Below are positions 48,701 through 59,275 of a DNA stretch of 64,000 bases, in pieces (the stretch's first letter is position 1; each line of letters starts with the position of its first letter). Source of the DNA: Haematobia irritans (lineage: Eukaryota; Arthropoda; Insecta; Diptera; Muscidae); NCBI RefSeq assembly GCF_050003625.1, contig NC_134400.1, positions 62,000,241 through 62,064,240 on the forward strand, in the 5' to 3' direction. A model generated the notes under the pieces. It saw only the letters and a program-made list of their open reading frames with translations, did no database searches and had not been told where the DNA came from. Both the position numbers and the translations under genes were made by a program.

Positions 48701-49017
48701 ATTCCGATTATACCTTCTCGAGATATGAGATTCGATTACATGATCATAGTACTTCCTCTGATGAATTTATATCCGCGAGTAGTGATGAAACATTTAATAG
48801 TAGTGATACTTCGATTGAAGAAACAGAAAGTTTTTAACATTATAGAACAAGAAGTAGTCGTATAAGTCGCCCTGTCGAACGAATGAATATCTAATATAAT
48901 AATACGGTATGTCTTGGTCAATAACCCGACTGCAATAAAATGGAAATAATTCAAAGTCTTGTATTTACTGACACTATACTTTGTTTTGTAATATATTACA
49001 CAGACATATTGTATATT

Positions 49018-49036
49018 AAAAAAATAAGAAAAAATG
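49018..49036 (+). promoter_or_regulatory. Polypurine tract
   Basis: AAAAAAATAAGAAAAAATG, nearly all purine, ends two bases before the 3' LTR; the expected plus-strand primer site. Confidence 0.6.
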
Positions 49037-49038
49037 CG

Positions 49039-49210
49039 TGTAATAAGTGACGCTTTTATTGTAATCATTGTAATCTTTAAGCACAGAAATATGGCAACTT
49101 TAGTTTATAACATGACATGGGTCATGAGCTAGGAACCCTAAGGGTTGTTGTTTTTACTTGAGCTAAGCGCATTGTATTACAAGCTGAATAAAATAAAAGA
49201 CTCATTTTTT
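49039..49210 (+). repeat. 3' LTR of the retrotransposon
   Basis: 172 bp, TGTAATAAGTGACGC to CTCATTTTTT. The terminal CA of the 5' LTR is not conserved (CC follows), so the end is mutated or slightly truncated. Confidence 0.9.
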
Positions 49211-49519
49211 CCGAGGTTATGTACAACTCAACACAGGACTAAAATATTTTTTCTTAACAGCTGATTTTAACAGCTATGACACATTTTGGAATTGAAATTT
49301 TGCGATTTCCAATTCCATACGCTTTCGCGCGATTTCCGGAACAAGCAAATATAAATCGCATGATTTTATTTTCCATGCAAATCGCAAAATTTTGTGAAAT
49401 TGGGAACAGGCCTGACTATGTTGTGGGCACTTATTTGTGTTATTTACTAATTTTAATGCAACCATATATGTCAATGCAGACAGACTGTCCACTAGATAGG
49501 GTCACGAAAAAAGTTGATG

Positions 49520-50352
49520 CGGCCACCCCCCAGTTTTGTAGCATATTCGAAGACAATTTCAGAACACCAAAACTTTTTTCCGTGCACCCTACGACCCCCC
49601 GAAATACAATGTATTGTGCTGTGTCGTCATTTGAAGTCCGATCGAAAAGAAACGCATATCGTTGCTCGTGGTTGATCAGGGACTATAATTCGTGCATTGG
49701 TCATTTTTGACTCCGACGTCAAATTTGATTTTTAATTTTCTTATTTCGCTTCGTATACACCTATGATGACCATTTCTGATAACCATTATAAAGATCTTAA
49801 CAAAATATGAAACTTTTGCTTTCAAAGTATTTACTTATATTCATAAACAAAAAAGTTACAGAGATTTTAAAAAGTCAATAGGTCACCCTACACACCACCA
49901 AATAGTTTTTGCTGTGTTGTCATGATGTCCGATCGAAACCACTTGCACCTCCAGTTTTGTAGCATATTCGAAGACAATTTCAGAACACCAAAACTTTTTT
50001 TCCGTGCACCCTACGACCCCCCGAAATATAATTTATTGTGCTGTGTCGTCATTTGAAGACCGATCGAAAAGAATCGCATATCGTTGTTCGTGGTTGATCA
50101 GGGGCTATATTTCGTGCACTGGCCATTTTTGACTCCGACGTCAAATTTGATTTATTATTTTTTTTTTCGCTTCGTATACCCCTATGATGCCCATTTCTGA
50201 TAACCATTATAAAGATCTTAACAAAATATCAAGCTTTTGAAGTATTTACTTATATTCATAAACAAAAAAGTTACAGAGATTTTAAAAAGTCAATAGGTCA
50301 CCCTACACACCACCAAATAGTTTTTGCTGTGTTGTCATGATGTCCGACCGAA
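49520..50352 (+). repeat. Tandem duplication of about 415 bp in the left arm
   Basis: CCAGTTTTGTAGCATATTCG starts each unit (49,530 and 49,951), and each ends with CACCACCAAATAGTTTTTGC...GTCCGA. The right arm has a single copy. Confidence 0.9.
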
Positions 50353-50734
50353 ACCACATGCACATCGTTATTCACATCTACGAAATTAATTTAGAACACA
50401 AAACCTGTTCATCTGTACACGCAAAAAAATAATTCTTTCCTCCCAAACAAAATTTTAGACAAACAAAGTTCGTTTCTCATTTGCTTTTCGCTGTAAGGAA
50501 GTGTATTTGGGAGAAAGTATATACTTTTTGTGATAAACGTTTATACTTTTCCAGGATGTAAAAACAATTTCATAAGGACAAACTCAAAAAAAAAACAATG
50601 TTTTCTTGCTAATTGCATTTTCCCTCACATCTTTCTCACATCCACGATGTTTTTAGTTCTTAACACCTTTTCCTGTAATACCAACAATGTAGAAGAAATT
50701 ATACGATTTTATAAATTTTTAATTTTTTTTTACC

Positions 50735-50811
50735 TTTCGCCTGGACGGAGAATCGAACCGCGTATCATGCACTTTGTAAGCCAACACACTAACCACTGAG
50801 CTATGTACCTG
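50735..50811 (-). repeat. tRNA-like sequence (type 2) of the divergent pair
   Basis: The minus strand reads ACATAGCTCAGTGGTTAGTG (A box) and CGGTTCGATTCTCCG (B box and T stem), with GGCTTACAAAGTGC in the anticodon region. Acceptor pairing is weak. It is followed by a tail with ATTACAGGAAAAGG and AAGAACTAAAA. SINE-like, not a normal tRNA gene. Confidence 0.75.
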
Positions 50812-50923
50812 TTATGGTCATCAATAGATAAATATCCATATAAGTTATATTTATATAGCATAGCTTGCGGCGCCCACGAACCGAATAAACAAAGTTTATT
50901 TAACAGAAACAAACATTTAGTTT

Positions 50924-50994
50924 GGCACCGTGGTGCAGTGGTTGCTACGTCCGACTTGCATGCCAAGGGTCGTGGGTTCGATCCCTGCTTCGAC
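50924..50994 (+). repeat. tRNA-like sequence (type 1) of the divergent pair
   Basis: GGCACCGTGGTGCAGTGGTT (A box) and GTGGGTTCGATCCCTGC (B box), then a T/GTTTT-rich stretch. Same type as the head of the SINE at 13,330-13,672. It faces away from the minus-strand tRNA-like sequence, 112 bp apart. Confidence 0.8.
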
Positions 50995-51435
50995 CAAAGT
51001 TTTTTTTTTGTTTTTGTTTTTTACATATATTCCAGATATGTTCGGAAGATTCCGAAAAAATGTTCAACATTACATTGTAGTATATAAAATTTTGAACTTT
51101 AAAATGTGTCTTATTAAAGACCTAAAATCAGAAAAGAACAGTGTTTGATATAAACGAAATGGACTGTGTTGTTGTTTCAAAAATAACTTTTTTTATTGAA
51201 AAAATAAAAATTTTGTAACAGACGAATTTTTTTGGTGATAAAAGTTTAAAATTTTCGAAGCAATTCAAAAAACTCTAACAAAAGGAAAACGTTTTCGGTA
51301 CACGTTTTCCAAACGTTTTTTTTTTCTTTGCGTGTAAATTTCTAACGGTACCTTTGTATACATACTCTGCTAGAACAATTTGAGAGCCTACTGTTTTAAA
51401 ATTCTAACAATTACTTTCGCTACATAAGTTTTTAA

Positions 51436-51524
51436 GTCTGTCCATATTTTTGTGAGAGAAGGCTGTTGTTTTCACTTTTTTCAAATACTATCAACAACCT
51501 TCTCTCACAAAAATATGGACAGAC
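51436..51524. repeat. Central hairpin of the foldback element
   Basis: The arms GTCTGTCCATATTTTTGTGA (51,436 on) and TCACAAAAATATGGACAGAC (to 51,524) are perfectly complementary for 33 bp around a loop of about 23 bases. Confidence 0.93.
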
Positions 51525-52262
51525 ATAAAAAATCATGTAGCGAAAGCGATTGTTAGAATTTTAAAACAGTAGGCTCTAAAATTGTTCTAGCAAAAACACA
51601 TGCACTTTGCATAGCGCAGAAAATGCCGTAGTGCAAACAACGAGTATATATACAAAGGTACCGTTAGAAATTTACAGATAAACAGGTTTTGTGTTCTAAA
51701 TGCCTTATAAATTAATTTCGTAGATGTGAATAACGATGTGCATGTGGTTTCGATCGGACATCATGACAACACAGCAAAAACTATTTGGTGGTGTGTAGGG
51801 TGACCTATTGACTTTTTAAAATCTCTGTAACTTTTTTGTTTATGAATATAAGTAAATACTTCAAAAGCAAAAGTTTCATATTTTGTTAAGATCTTTATAA
51901 TGGTTATCAGAAATGGGCATCATAGGGGTATACGAAGCGAAAAAAAAATAAAAAATCAAATTTGACGTCGGAGTCAAAAATGACCAGTGCACGAAATATA
52001 GCCCCTGATCAACCACGAACAACGATATGCGATTCTTTTCGATCGGTCTTCAAATGACGACACAGCACAATAAATTGTATTTCGGGGGGTCGTAGGGTGC
52101 ACGGAAAAAAAGTTTTGGTGTTCTGAAATTGTCTTCGAATATGCTACAAAACTGGGGGGTGACCGCATCAACTTTTTTTCCTTTAGGCCGTGACCCTATC
52201 TACTGTCCACCCACTCCAACTTGGGTTTACGTTAGTCCATTTCAAAATCTGTCCATTGGTGA

Positions 52263-52460
52263 AAGTCCATGTCTCTATTTTCGCGTTAGCCCACTTTGGA
52301 TTCTGTCCATAGAAGAAAGTCTCAAACCCCGGCTGAAGGCCGGCCACCCATCTCACTTTACCTTCGCGTTAGCCCACTTTGAACACTGTCCATAGAAGAA
52401 AGTCTCAAACCCCGGCCGAAGGCCTGCCACCCTGTCAATTTACCTTCGCGTTAGCCCACT
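52263..52460 (+). repeat. GC-rich tandem repeat of about 100 bp in the right arm
   Basis: TCTCAAACCCCGGCYGAAGG, GGCCACCC and CCTTCGCGTTAGCCCACTTT occur in two full and one partial unit. It has no counterpart in the left arm. Confidence 0.85.
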
Positions 52461-52559
52461 TTGGACTCTGGATTCTGTCAAACATTGACATATACGGCTG
52501 CATCAAAATAAGTTAAACAAATAGTAAATAACACAAATGATTGCCCACAACAAGTACAA

Positions 52560-53040
52560 AATTTTCTCAACGGGTCTAAAATCAAAATTTTTTGTATATG
52601 TTATAAGCAAAATAAAACCTTGATATCTTTCCTAAGACTTTAGCTATAGTTACGAATTATACCTCAAACGAAAGAACACAATGGTCACAATGGTCTTTAA
52701 TATACAAGTGGAAAAAGTACGTCATAATCGATTGACTTTTAAGATACATAAAATTTTCACAAAATTAGGGTCAAAATTTTAAATTTGTTGTTATATCTCA
52801 TAAAGTTTAGTAGATATTTAAATAAAGTTTTATGTGGTTAGTAGCACATCAATTTTGTTCAAATTGAAACATAAATGACTGAGATATAGCAAAATTTTCA
52901 ATGACTTTTACGAGGTTAATTTTCAAGGCCCGGGTACTTCCGGGTCAAAATTTTTACTTTGTTGGTGTCAACACACCAAATTACGTAACATACTTGAAAT
53001 TTGGTGAGGTGCCAGTAAAGTGCAGTTTCTTCCAAAACAA
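52560..53040 (-). repeat. Dispersed repeat C, inverted copy
   Basis: The reverse complement of the 22,770-23,240 sequence: ATGACTGAGATATAGCAA, GGCCCGGGTACTTCCGGGTC and CCAAATTACGTAACATAC appear in mirrored order. Confidence 0.8.
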
Positions 53041-53065
53041 GCTTACATACACCCAACAAATTAGG

Positions 53066-53860
53066 CAACCCGAGTAAAAATTATGAGATCTATTTTGATA
53101 CAATTAGATATGAGTAGATCCGAAAAATGGTAATATCTAATCTTATCTATTTACTAGGGCATAAGATCTGATCAGATATCAATATTGGTCTACCCGTGTA
53201 AAAATTGGTGGATCTGGCCAGATATTATTAGATCTCCTGACGTATCTGATTAGATATGTGAGTATATGTACACCGAAAAAAAGTAAACTGTTTTATAGGA
53301 AGAATAAACTAACTCGTACGAAAATTGAACTGAATTTTACTCCACTTTTTGAAATTTCCACAAAGCGTTGTTAAAGCCAGGAAAATTGAATGCCCCGTTG
53401 TACTTTTTAACTGCAGTTCTCGAAATTACTCCCTCTCATAGAAGAAGAAATTAACTAAAATTAAAGATGAAAATCATTGGCGCCAAACCATGACAATTTA
53501 AACCATTCATTCTTACTATTTTTGGGAATCGTGCGAAAATTTTCATTTGCTTTAGTTCATATTGAACTTATGTGCACGGTTATTGTGCACTTTATATTCA
53601 CGTTTAGTTCTTAAAATGTTTGAGACATACTTAAAAAAACGAAATCATTGGGATGTGGAAAATTTCGCAAAAAATAATAAAATTTAACGACAAACAAATA
53701 ATTTTTTGCAGTAAACATAAGTTTAATTTAGCGTTAGTTTAACTACGGAATTTTTTTTTCTGTGTAGGCAGATCTGGTCAGATCCGAAAAATGGTAATAT
53801 CTGATCAGATCTAATTCTAAAGGAATTAGATCTCAAATTTGGCCCACATATAGAAAGCTT
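53066..53860. mobile_element. Probable TIR element with AGATCTGATCAGATCT words
   Basis: Dense direct and inverted words around AGATCTGATC/GATCAGATATC on both sides of a nested 493-bp TIR element. The outer ends were not resolved; CCCGTGTAAAAATTGG near 53,195 may be an internal end. Confidence 0.5.
53272..53764. mobile_element. 493-bp TIR element, CACCGAAAAAAAGTAAAC
   Basis: Ends CACCGAAAAAAAGTAAAC and (reverse) CACAGAAAAAAAAATTCCG, flanked by TA (53,270-53,271; 53,765-53,766). The body contains GTTTAGTT/AACTAAAC-like words. Confidence 0.8.
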
Positions 53861-54807
53861 ATCATACATGCCAATAACACTTGGCATAGAAAAATATTTT
53901 AGTTCATTCGTACTAAGAAGTATTCAATCCTTTCAAAACTTAAGGAAACATACTTGTTAGAATATAGGAAATTTTCCTATATCTTTTTTGTCTACCTGTA
54001 ATCGATGCCTGTCATCGATATAATCGATATGTTTGCGCGTGGGTTGTTTTTTAGTTGGAATCGCGTTGTTATGGTATACGGAGAGATTGTTAAAAAATAA
54101 TATAGTAAAATAATATAATAAATAACAAATAAAATATATAAAATATTTGTTATTTTAAACTATTGAGAAACATTTTCGTTTTTTGAAAATTATTAAAAAT
54201 AAATAACAAACAATAAGTCTATCAATATTCGTGATGGTGTTCAAAGAAAGAAAACACCAACAGAATAACAACCCCTTCATTCATCAGGTAACATTGAGGA
54301 CGATAACCTTTTGTGAAAAATTGGTTTATTTTTTATAAATTTGTAGGCATTACATGGAAATTGGAAATATTGGAATAATAAACTAATATTTCGATGCTGT
54401 TGATCTTAATAAATATATTTAATATGTTAATAAAACTTGTCTTTTATTGAAGAAAAAATTGTCTATATGAATAAATAAAATTGTATTTAAAAACGAAGAT
54501 AAGCAGTTCTAATTTTGAAGTAAAAGGTTTACAACAAATATGTAAGATTTGCCCAAATGAATGAAAAAATTTCTATAAAATCATTCTATATATGACTTCA
54601 ATTCGGTTAAATTTTTTCGTTCTGTAGTATAGTGGTACATAAATATAGGAAAATGTTAACAATATATGGAATGCATTCTACCTAATTTCTATGAAAATCA
54701 CATCGTTCAAAAAAAAATAATAAAAATGTCTTTGGTGCTATACGAAGTTCAACTTTCTTCACAATGAGTTCATTTTAACTTAAAGAAGGGGTCACTTTTT
54801 TTGGGTG
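53850..54807 (-). mobile_element. Partial second copy of the CACCCAGAAAAAAGTG element
   Basis: The end at 54,807 (GTCACTTTTTTTGGGTG then TA) is the left end of the family seen at 4,932. Homology runs back through ACAGCATCGA and ATCGAT-rich segments to about 53,850. The nested element of the first copy is absent here. Confidence 0.75.
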
Positions 54808-54809
54808 TA

Positions 54810-55600
54810 GGTTTTATAATGAAAAAATGTATTTAATACCAGAAGTTGGCTGAAACATATGTACGTTATACTCGTATATACAAGAAGAGAATGACACGCG
54901 AGTAGGCGTGTAAATTTTGTTGCTCATTAAAAATTAATATTTTTAAGTAATGTTTCTTCAACTAAATAAATTAAAAAGAACGATATATTTGGCTCCGAGT
55001 GATGAACATTTATTGATTCAACAAGAATAATACCTTAGTAATCTTTAAAAAAACTAATTTAAAAATCTGCTTTCATCGTGTGGAGTAATGTGCCGAGTAA
55101 ACAAAAGAAAAAGAAACGTGCATCAATAAAGAGAGTGGACAAGAACAAAATAAAAATCAAAATCAGTATGACAGAATAATTATGTGAATCACTGTAACAT
55201 GAGATGTGCTAAATAAAATTAATTCTTCATAAAGTACTTAATTCACTCGCGCTCTTAAAATTTTGTGAGAAATAAATTTGGATGAGACGTCACTTAAAAA
55301 AAATAAATAAAACGAATATAAAAAATAAAAAGAATATCATAGACAAGAAACTGATAAATAATTTGGGAACTTTCTGGTTTAAATACAACAACAAAGAATG
55401 TGTTCAATTTAATCGCTCTCCTAAAACTCTCTTTATTTAAGAGAAACCTATCTCTAGTGAAAACGAATGTTATGAGTGGAAAAAAACAAGTACAAAGATC
55501 ATTACTGTCAACAGAAGAGAGTTTAAATTATAGATCATTTAAGTTTAACGTTTACAAGAAAAGATTAAAATAAAAACATAAATTTCGAAATCAGAACAAA
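54810..55600. other. 5' flank of the ORF1-like gene; nothing recognised
   Basis: AT-rich with many short A runs. No open frame, clear promoter or repeat end. Confidence 0.35.
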
Positions 55601-56872
55601 ATGAAGTGCTTCCATGTTCCCGTGCAAATATCAAATGTGAATTTTGCAATCATAGCTTCCATATAGCATGTGCTTCAAAGGACATTCCCAATATGACAGC
55701 GGCCATGATAGAGATGATCAAAAATAGCCAGGGTGCTCTTCTATACCAGTGTAGTCAATGCATCAGTAAACCGCTGCAAGACAAATGCATCAGTAAACCC
55801 CAACAAGCTAAATCTTCCAGTAAACCGGACCAAGACTCTTCCACAAACGCAGATGTAAATAGTAAATTGGAAACTCTAGAGACAAAATTAGAGAATATCT
55901 CTAAGTTGTTGGTGGACAGTGTTTTGCCGCAGTTAAGTTCTATCAAAACTGACATTACAGACTGTGTATCCCGTATTGAAAAGTTTGAAGTAGTTACGAA
56001 GGTAAATATTGAAAAACTAACTGTAGAAACTCACTATTTGTGCAAACAACTGAACAGAGGTGACATATTAATTAGTGGTCTTCCATCAAAGTTGACAAAC
56101 GATGAATTGAATGACGCTGTGGAGAAAATTGGCGACGTCTTAGATGTTAAAATCGAGCCTTATGATATCAACCTCTGCACTTGGATCCGTAATAAAAAAG
56201 TGGTTTTGGTAAAATTTATGCCCTATTCCTGTATATCGAACGGAAATCCATTCGAAAGAAAGGCAGTCACTCGAATTCGAATGCATTTGAGTTTTTATAT
56301 TTTTGAAAGTTCGTTTCGGTTGTATGAGAAGACATTGAATGTCAAAAATTAGTATTTTCAAATTTTTGGCCTGAGAATTGATTCATTTGTTAACAATGTT
56401 TTTACTTTTTTCTTGACACTTATTGTATATGTTCGTTTATTGCTCGACAACAAAATATGAAGTGACTTGTCTTTCGAAATAGAAGAACAAAAATCAATTT
56501 TCTTTCGTTTGGAATACGAAAGAAAGCTTTCGTTCGATATGCAGGAACAGGCCATTAATAGTGCAAGGAAGCGTGATAAAAAGAAGCGTGATAAAGGAGA
56601 AAAACCTACAAGTAAACCATATAGTTGATACGGATATTGAGGCCCGGGTATATATGAACGAGCATCTAACACCAATAGCAGCCAATTTGCAATTTTTGTT
56701 CCGCAGGTTACTGAAGGAGAAGAAAATATCTAAATATAACATCAAAAACACGAGTGTTCCGGAGGTTAAACTAGTATTGAATGATGGTACAGAAAAATCT
56801 GTCAGATTTGACATGATTAAGGAATTTATTGCAACTGGTTTAACTGGAAATGCCGCCCAAACAGCTGTTTAA
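55601..56872 (+). pseudogene. LINE ORF1-like gene: PHD-type zinc finger, coiled coil, FP domain; disrupted
   Basis: The ATG at 55,601 is followed by a frameshift within about ten codons; the main frame then runs 55,606-56,230. Order: a zinc-binding segment with KCEFCNHSFHIAC and YQCSQC (PHD/C4HC3-like); an acidic-polar linker with a repeated CISKPQQ/CISKPLQ motif; a predicted coiled coil (about 55,855-56,030, KLETLETKLENISKLL); then the first half of an FP25K-like domain (LISGLP...VVLVKF). A 318-bp TIR element splits the domain. Its second half resumes at about 56,560 (HIVDTDIEARVYMNEHLTP to the stop at 56,870). This architecture is typical of ORF1 of dipteran LINEs; it would bind RNA in the LINE particle. 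No ORF2 follows, and AATAAA-rich sequence starts at once. Either an ORF1-only LINE derivative or a domesticated relative. Confidence 0.75.
56228..56545. mobile_element. 318-bp TIR element in the ORF1-like gene
   Basis: Ends CCTGTATATCGAACG and (reverse) CCTGCATATCGAACG, with sub-terminal ATTCGAAAGAAAGG/CTTTCTTTCG inversions. The coding similarity of the FP domain is broken precisely across it. Target duplication unclear. Confidence 0.75.
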
Positions 56873-57400
56873 TATCTTTCTGTTTCTGAATGTTATTTTG
56901 TTCTAATAAATAATATTTAGAAAACTTAATAAAAATAAAAATGAAAAAATATAAAAAATAAATTAAATAAAAAATGTTTAATAATATGTAAATATTGTAC
57001 AATTTACTAATAAAGTTTTTGGCGTATTATTCCAAATATTCGATTCAGCTTAAGCGTGGTTCATGCAACACTTAAGTAGGTTGTAAGTCAAAATAAACAT
57101 TAATGAAAGTAGGATTTTCCATACACCTTTCTTCCATATTAATTGTCAAAGCAATGTCTGTAATGCATACTAGTATTTATGCATAACAAAATGATTTCTT
57201 TTTTATATTGCTACCTGCCACCAACTCCAATAAGGAATTGTCATGAATACGAATATTATCAATACACATTATATTTTTAATGAGTAAATGATAAGAGATA
57301 ATAGGAAATGAATATTGAAATTATTAAACAAATAAGATTAGTTTTTAGTTTAAGCATTAGGGTATGTTTTACATCATGGATTTACGGGGTCTCCTTTTTG
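56873..57400. other. 3' flank of the ORF1-like gene; nothing recognised
   Basis: A/T-rich with several AATAAA motifs in the first 80 bases; no frame or repeat end until HINE A5. Confidence 0.4.
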
Positions 57401-58729
57401 TATCCTCCACCATAGGATGGGGGTATATTAACTTTGTCATTCCGTTTGTAACACATCGAAATATTGCTCTAAGACCCCATAAAGTATATATATTCTGGGT
57501 CGTGGTGAAATTCTGAGTCGATCTGAGCATGTCCGTCCGTCCGCTTGTTGAAATCACGCTAACTTCCGAAAGAAACAAACTATCGACTTGAAACTGGGCA
57601 ATATCGGTCCACTGGGCAATATCGGTCCACTTTTACGTATAGCCCCCATACAAAAGGACCCCCAAATTTGGCTTGCAGATCTTCTAAGAGAAGCAAATTT
57701 CATCCGATCCGGCTGAAATTTGGTACATAGTGTTAGTATATGGTCTCTAACAACCATGCAGAAGTTGGTCCATATCGGTCCATAATTATATATAGCCCCA
57801 TATAAACGATCCCCCGATTTGGCTTGCGGAGCCTCTAAGAGAAGCAAATTTCATCCGATCCGGCTGAAATTTGGTACATGGTGTTAGTATATGGTCTACA
57901 ATGACCATGCAAAAATTTGTCTACATCGGTCCATAAGTATGTATAGCCCCCATATAAACCGATCACCAGATTTGTCCTCAGGAGCCTCTTGGCTCCAAAT
58001 CCGAAATTCATCCGATTCGGTTGAAATTTGGTACGTGATGTTAGTATATGGTATCCAACAATCATGCAGGAATTGGTTCATATCAGTCCCTAATTATATA
58101 TAGCCCCCCATACTTCAATTCTGGCTCTGTACGTACCGTGCAAAAGTCCATATCGATTCGTAATTATTTGTAGACTTACCTATACATACCTTTTTTGTCT
58201 AATATATACCACGTATGGACTAGGTTAGGTTAGGTAAGGTGGCAGCCCGATGTATCAGACTCACTTAGACTATTCAGTCCATTGTGATACCACATTGGTG
58301 AACTTCTCTCTTATCACTGAGTGCTGCCCGATTCCATGTTAAGCTCAATGACAAGGGACCTCCTTTTTATAGCCGAGTCCGAACGGCGCTCCACATTGCA
58401 GTGAAACCACCTAGAGAAGCTTTGAAACCTCGGAAATGTCACCAGCATTACTGAGGTGGGATAATCCACCGCTTAAAAACTTATTGGTGTTCGGTCGCAG
58501 CAGGAATCGAACCCACGACCTTGTGTATGCAAGGCGGGCATAATAACCATTGCACCACGGTGGCTCCCTAACTAACTCACAATTTAGAAAACGATGTTAA
58601 GAAGTTTTAAGATACCACAAACCAATTAACTTGATTGTGGACGACAGTCTTTCGTAGAAGTTTCTACGCAATCCATGGTGGAGGGTACATAAGATTCAGC
58701 CTGGCCGAATTTACGGCCGTATATACTTG
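57401..58729 (+). mobile_element. HINE-like family A element (A5), inserted next to LINE ORF2 sequence
   Basis: 5' end TATCCTCCACCATAGG; 3' end ATGGTGGAGGGTACATAAG, hairpin TTCAGCCTGGCCGAA, TATATACTTG. About three 153-bp units and no 29-bp array. A SINE is nested in it. LINE endonuclease codons begin right after its 3' end. Confidence 0.8.
58221..58568 (-). mobile_element. Full-length SINE in A5
   Basis: Same 348-bp structure as 13,330-13,672: tRNA-like head on the minus strand with A box TGGTGCAATGG and B box GGTTCGATTCC, tail with three CCTAA units. Flanked by GGACTA and ACTAACTC, consistent with insertion in the GTATGGACTAAC target of family A. Confidence 0.88.
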
Positions 58730-59275
58730 TTCTACAAGAATGAGGGATGTATGTAATAGAGTTGATTTGGGAATAGTTCATAATAGTTTACCAACACATT
58801 TTAGTTTATGTTCTCAAAGGTGTACTCTTCTTGACTACTTTTTGTTAACCGATTTATGCTGGGTAGATAAAAGTATGCAATTTCAACATCCAACTTTGAA
58901 TTCTAATCATGCGTTAATCGCCATTTCACTTAAAATTGAATTTGCTACGGTAAATACATAGAGATTTATCAGGGACTACAACTCGTTTAATTTAGAGAAC
59001 TGTGCTAGGGATATAACTATAATGGATTTGGATAATATTTTTAATGAACCGGATGTAGGATTGCAAGCTAGACTCATGAATGAAGCGGTCATGGAGCTCT
59101 TTAATAGACATATTCCACTTAAAATGGGCACATGAGCAACTTGATATGACCTTCAGGAGTTTTTTGGAGAACAGATGTGAGGAAAGGTGGCGTATATATT
59201 GCAGATATAGAAATAAAGTGAAATCTATTATCCGAAAGCGAAGAAGCATATTTTTCAGATAACTTATTTCAAACA
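58730..59275 (+). pseudogene. LINE ORF2 fragment: endonuclease C-terminal part and linker to RT
   Basis: Legible codons include VDLGIVHNSLPTHF, SQRCTLLDYFLL and FQHPTLNSNHALIAISL (58,755-58,945), the usual end of an APE-type endonuclease of the Jockey-like LINEs, with the final catalytic His in SNHALI. After a TAG near 58,960 the linker continues (FIRDYNSFNLENC, MDLDNIFNEPD, MNEAVMELFNRHIPLK). A TGA near 59,131 is followed by a frameshift into a basic stretch (ERWRIYCRYRNKVKSIIRKRR). The RT core is missing. The start is cut by HINE A5. It likely belongs to the same LINE group as the ORF1-like gene at 55.6 kb, but that link is inference. Confidence 0.75.

Larger units (their letters stand above)
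50418..51334. mobile_element. 917-bp TIR element, CACGCAAAAAAA family
   Basis: Ends CACGCAAAAAAATAATTC and (reverse) CACGCAAAGAAAAAAAAACG, flanked by TA. The opposite foldback arm has the empty site ATCTGTAAATTTCTAACGG (about 51,667-51,685, reverse), proving the TA duplication and exact ends. The right end is rich in AACGTTTT words. It contains a head-to-head pair of tRNA-like sequences. Confidence 0.93.
49420..52551. mobile_element. Foldback element with long inverted arms
   Basis: The outermost paired segments are GTTGTGGGCA (49,420) and TGCCCACAAC (52,551). The arms then pair through GATAGGGTCACG, TCGAAGACAATTTCAGAAC and GATGTGCATGTGG down to a central hairpin at 51,436-51,524. The left arm is longer because of a tandem duplication (49,520-50,352) and a 917-bp TIR element. 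No transposase. The frames of 144 and 65 codons in opposite arms are the same non-coding sequence. Confidence 0.85.

Noticed and set aside
49276..49710. 144-codon frame near the retrotransposon 3' end
   Set aside because: Runs from unique flank into the foldback arm; the same arm sequence in the opposite arm is not kept as coding.
50755..50995. Genuine tRNA genes at the B-box-like sites (also 18,399, 22,251, 61,533, 61,724)
   Set aside because: No convincing 7-bp acceptor stems, degenerate arms, and embedded in repeats; SINE-type tRNA-like sequences fit better.
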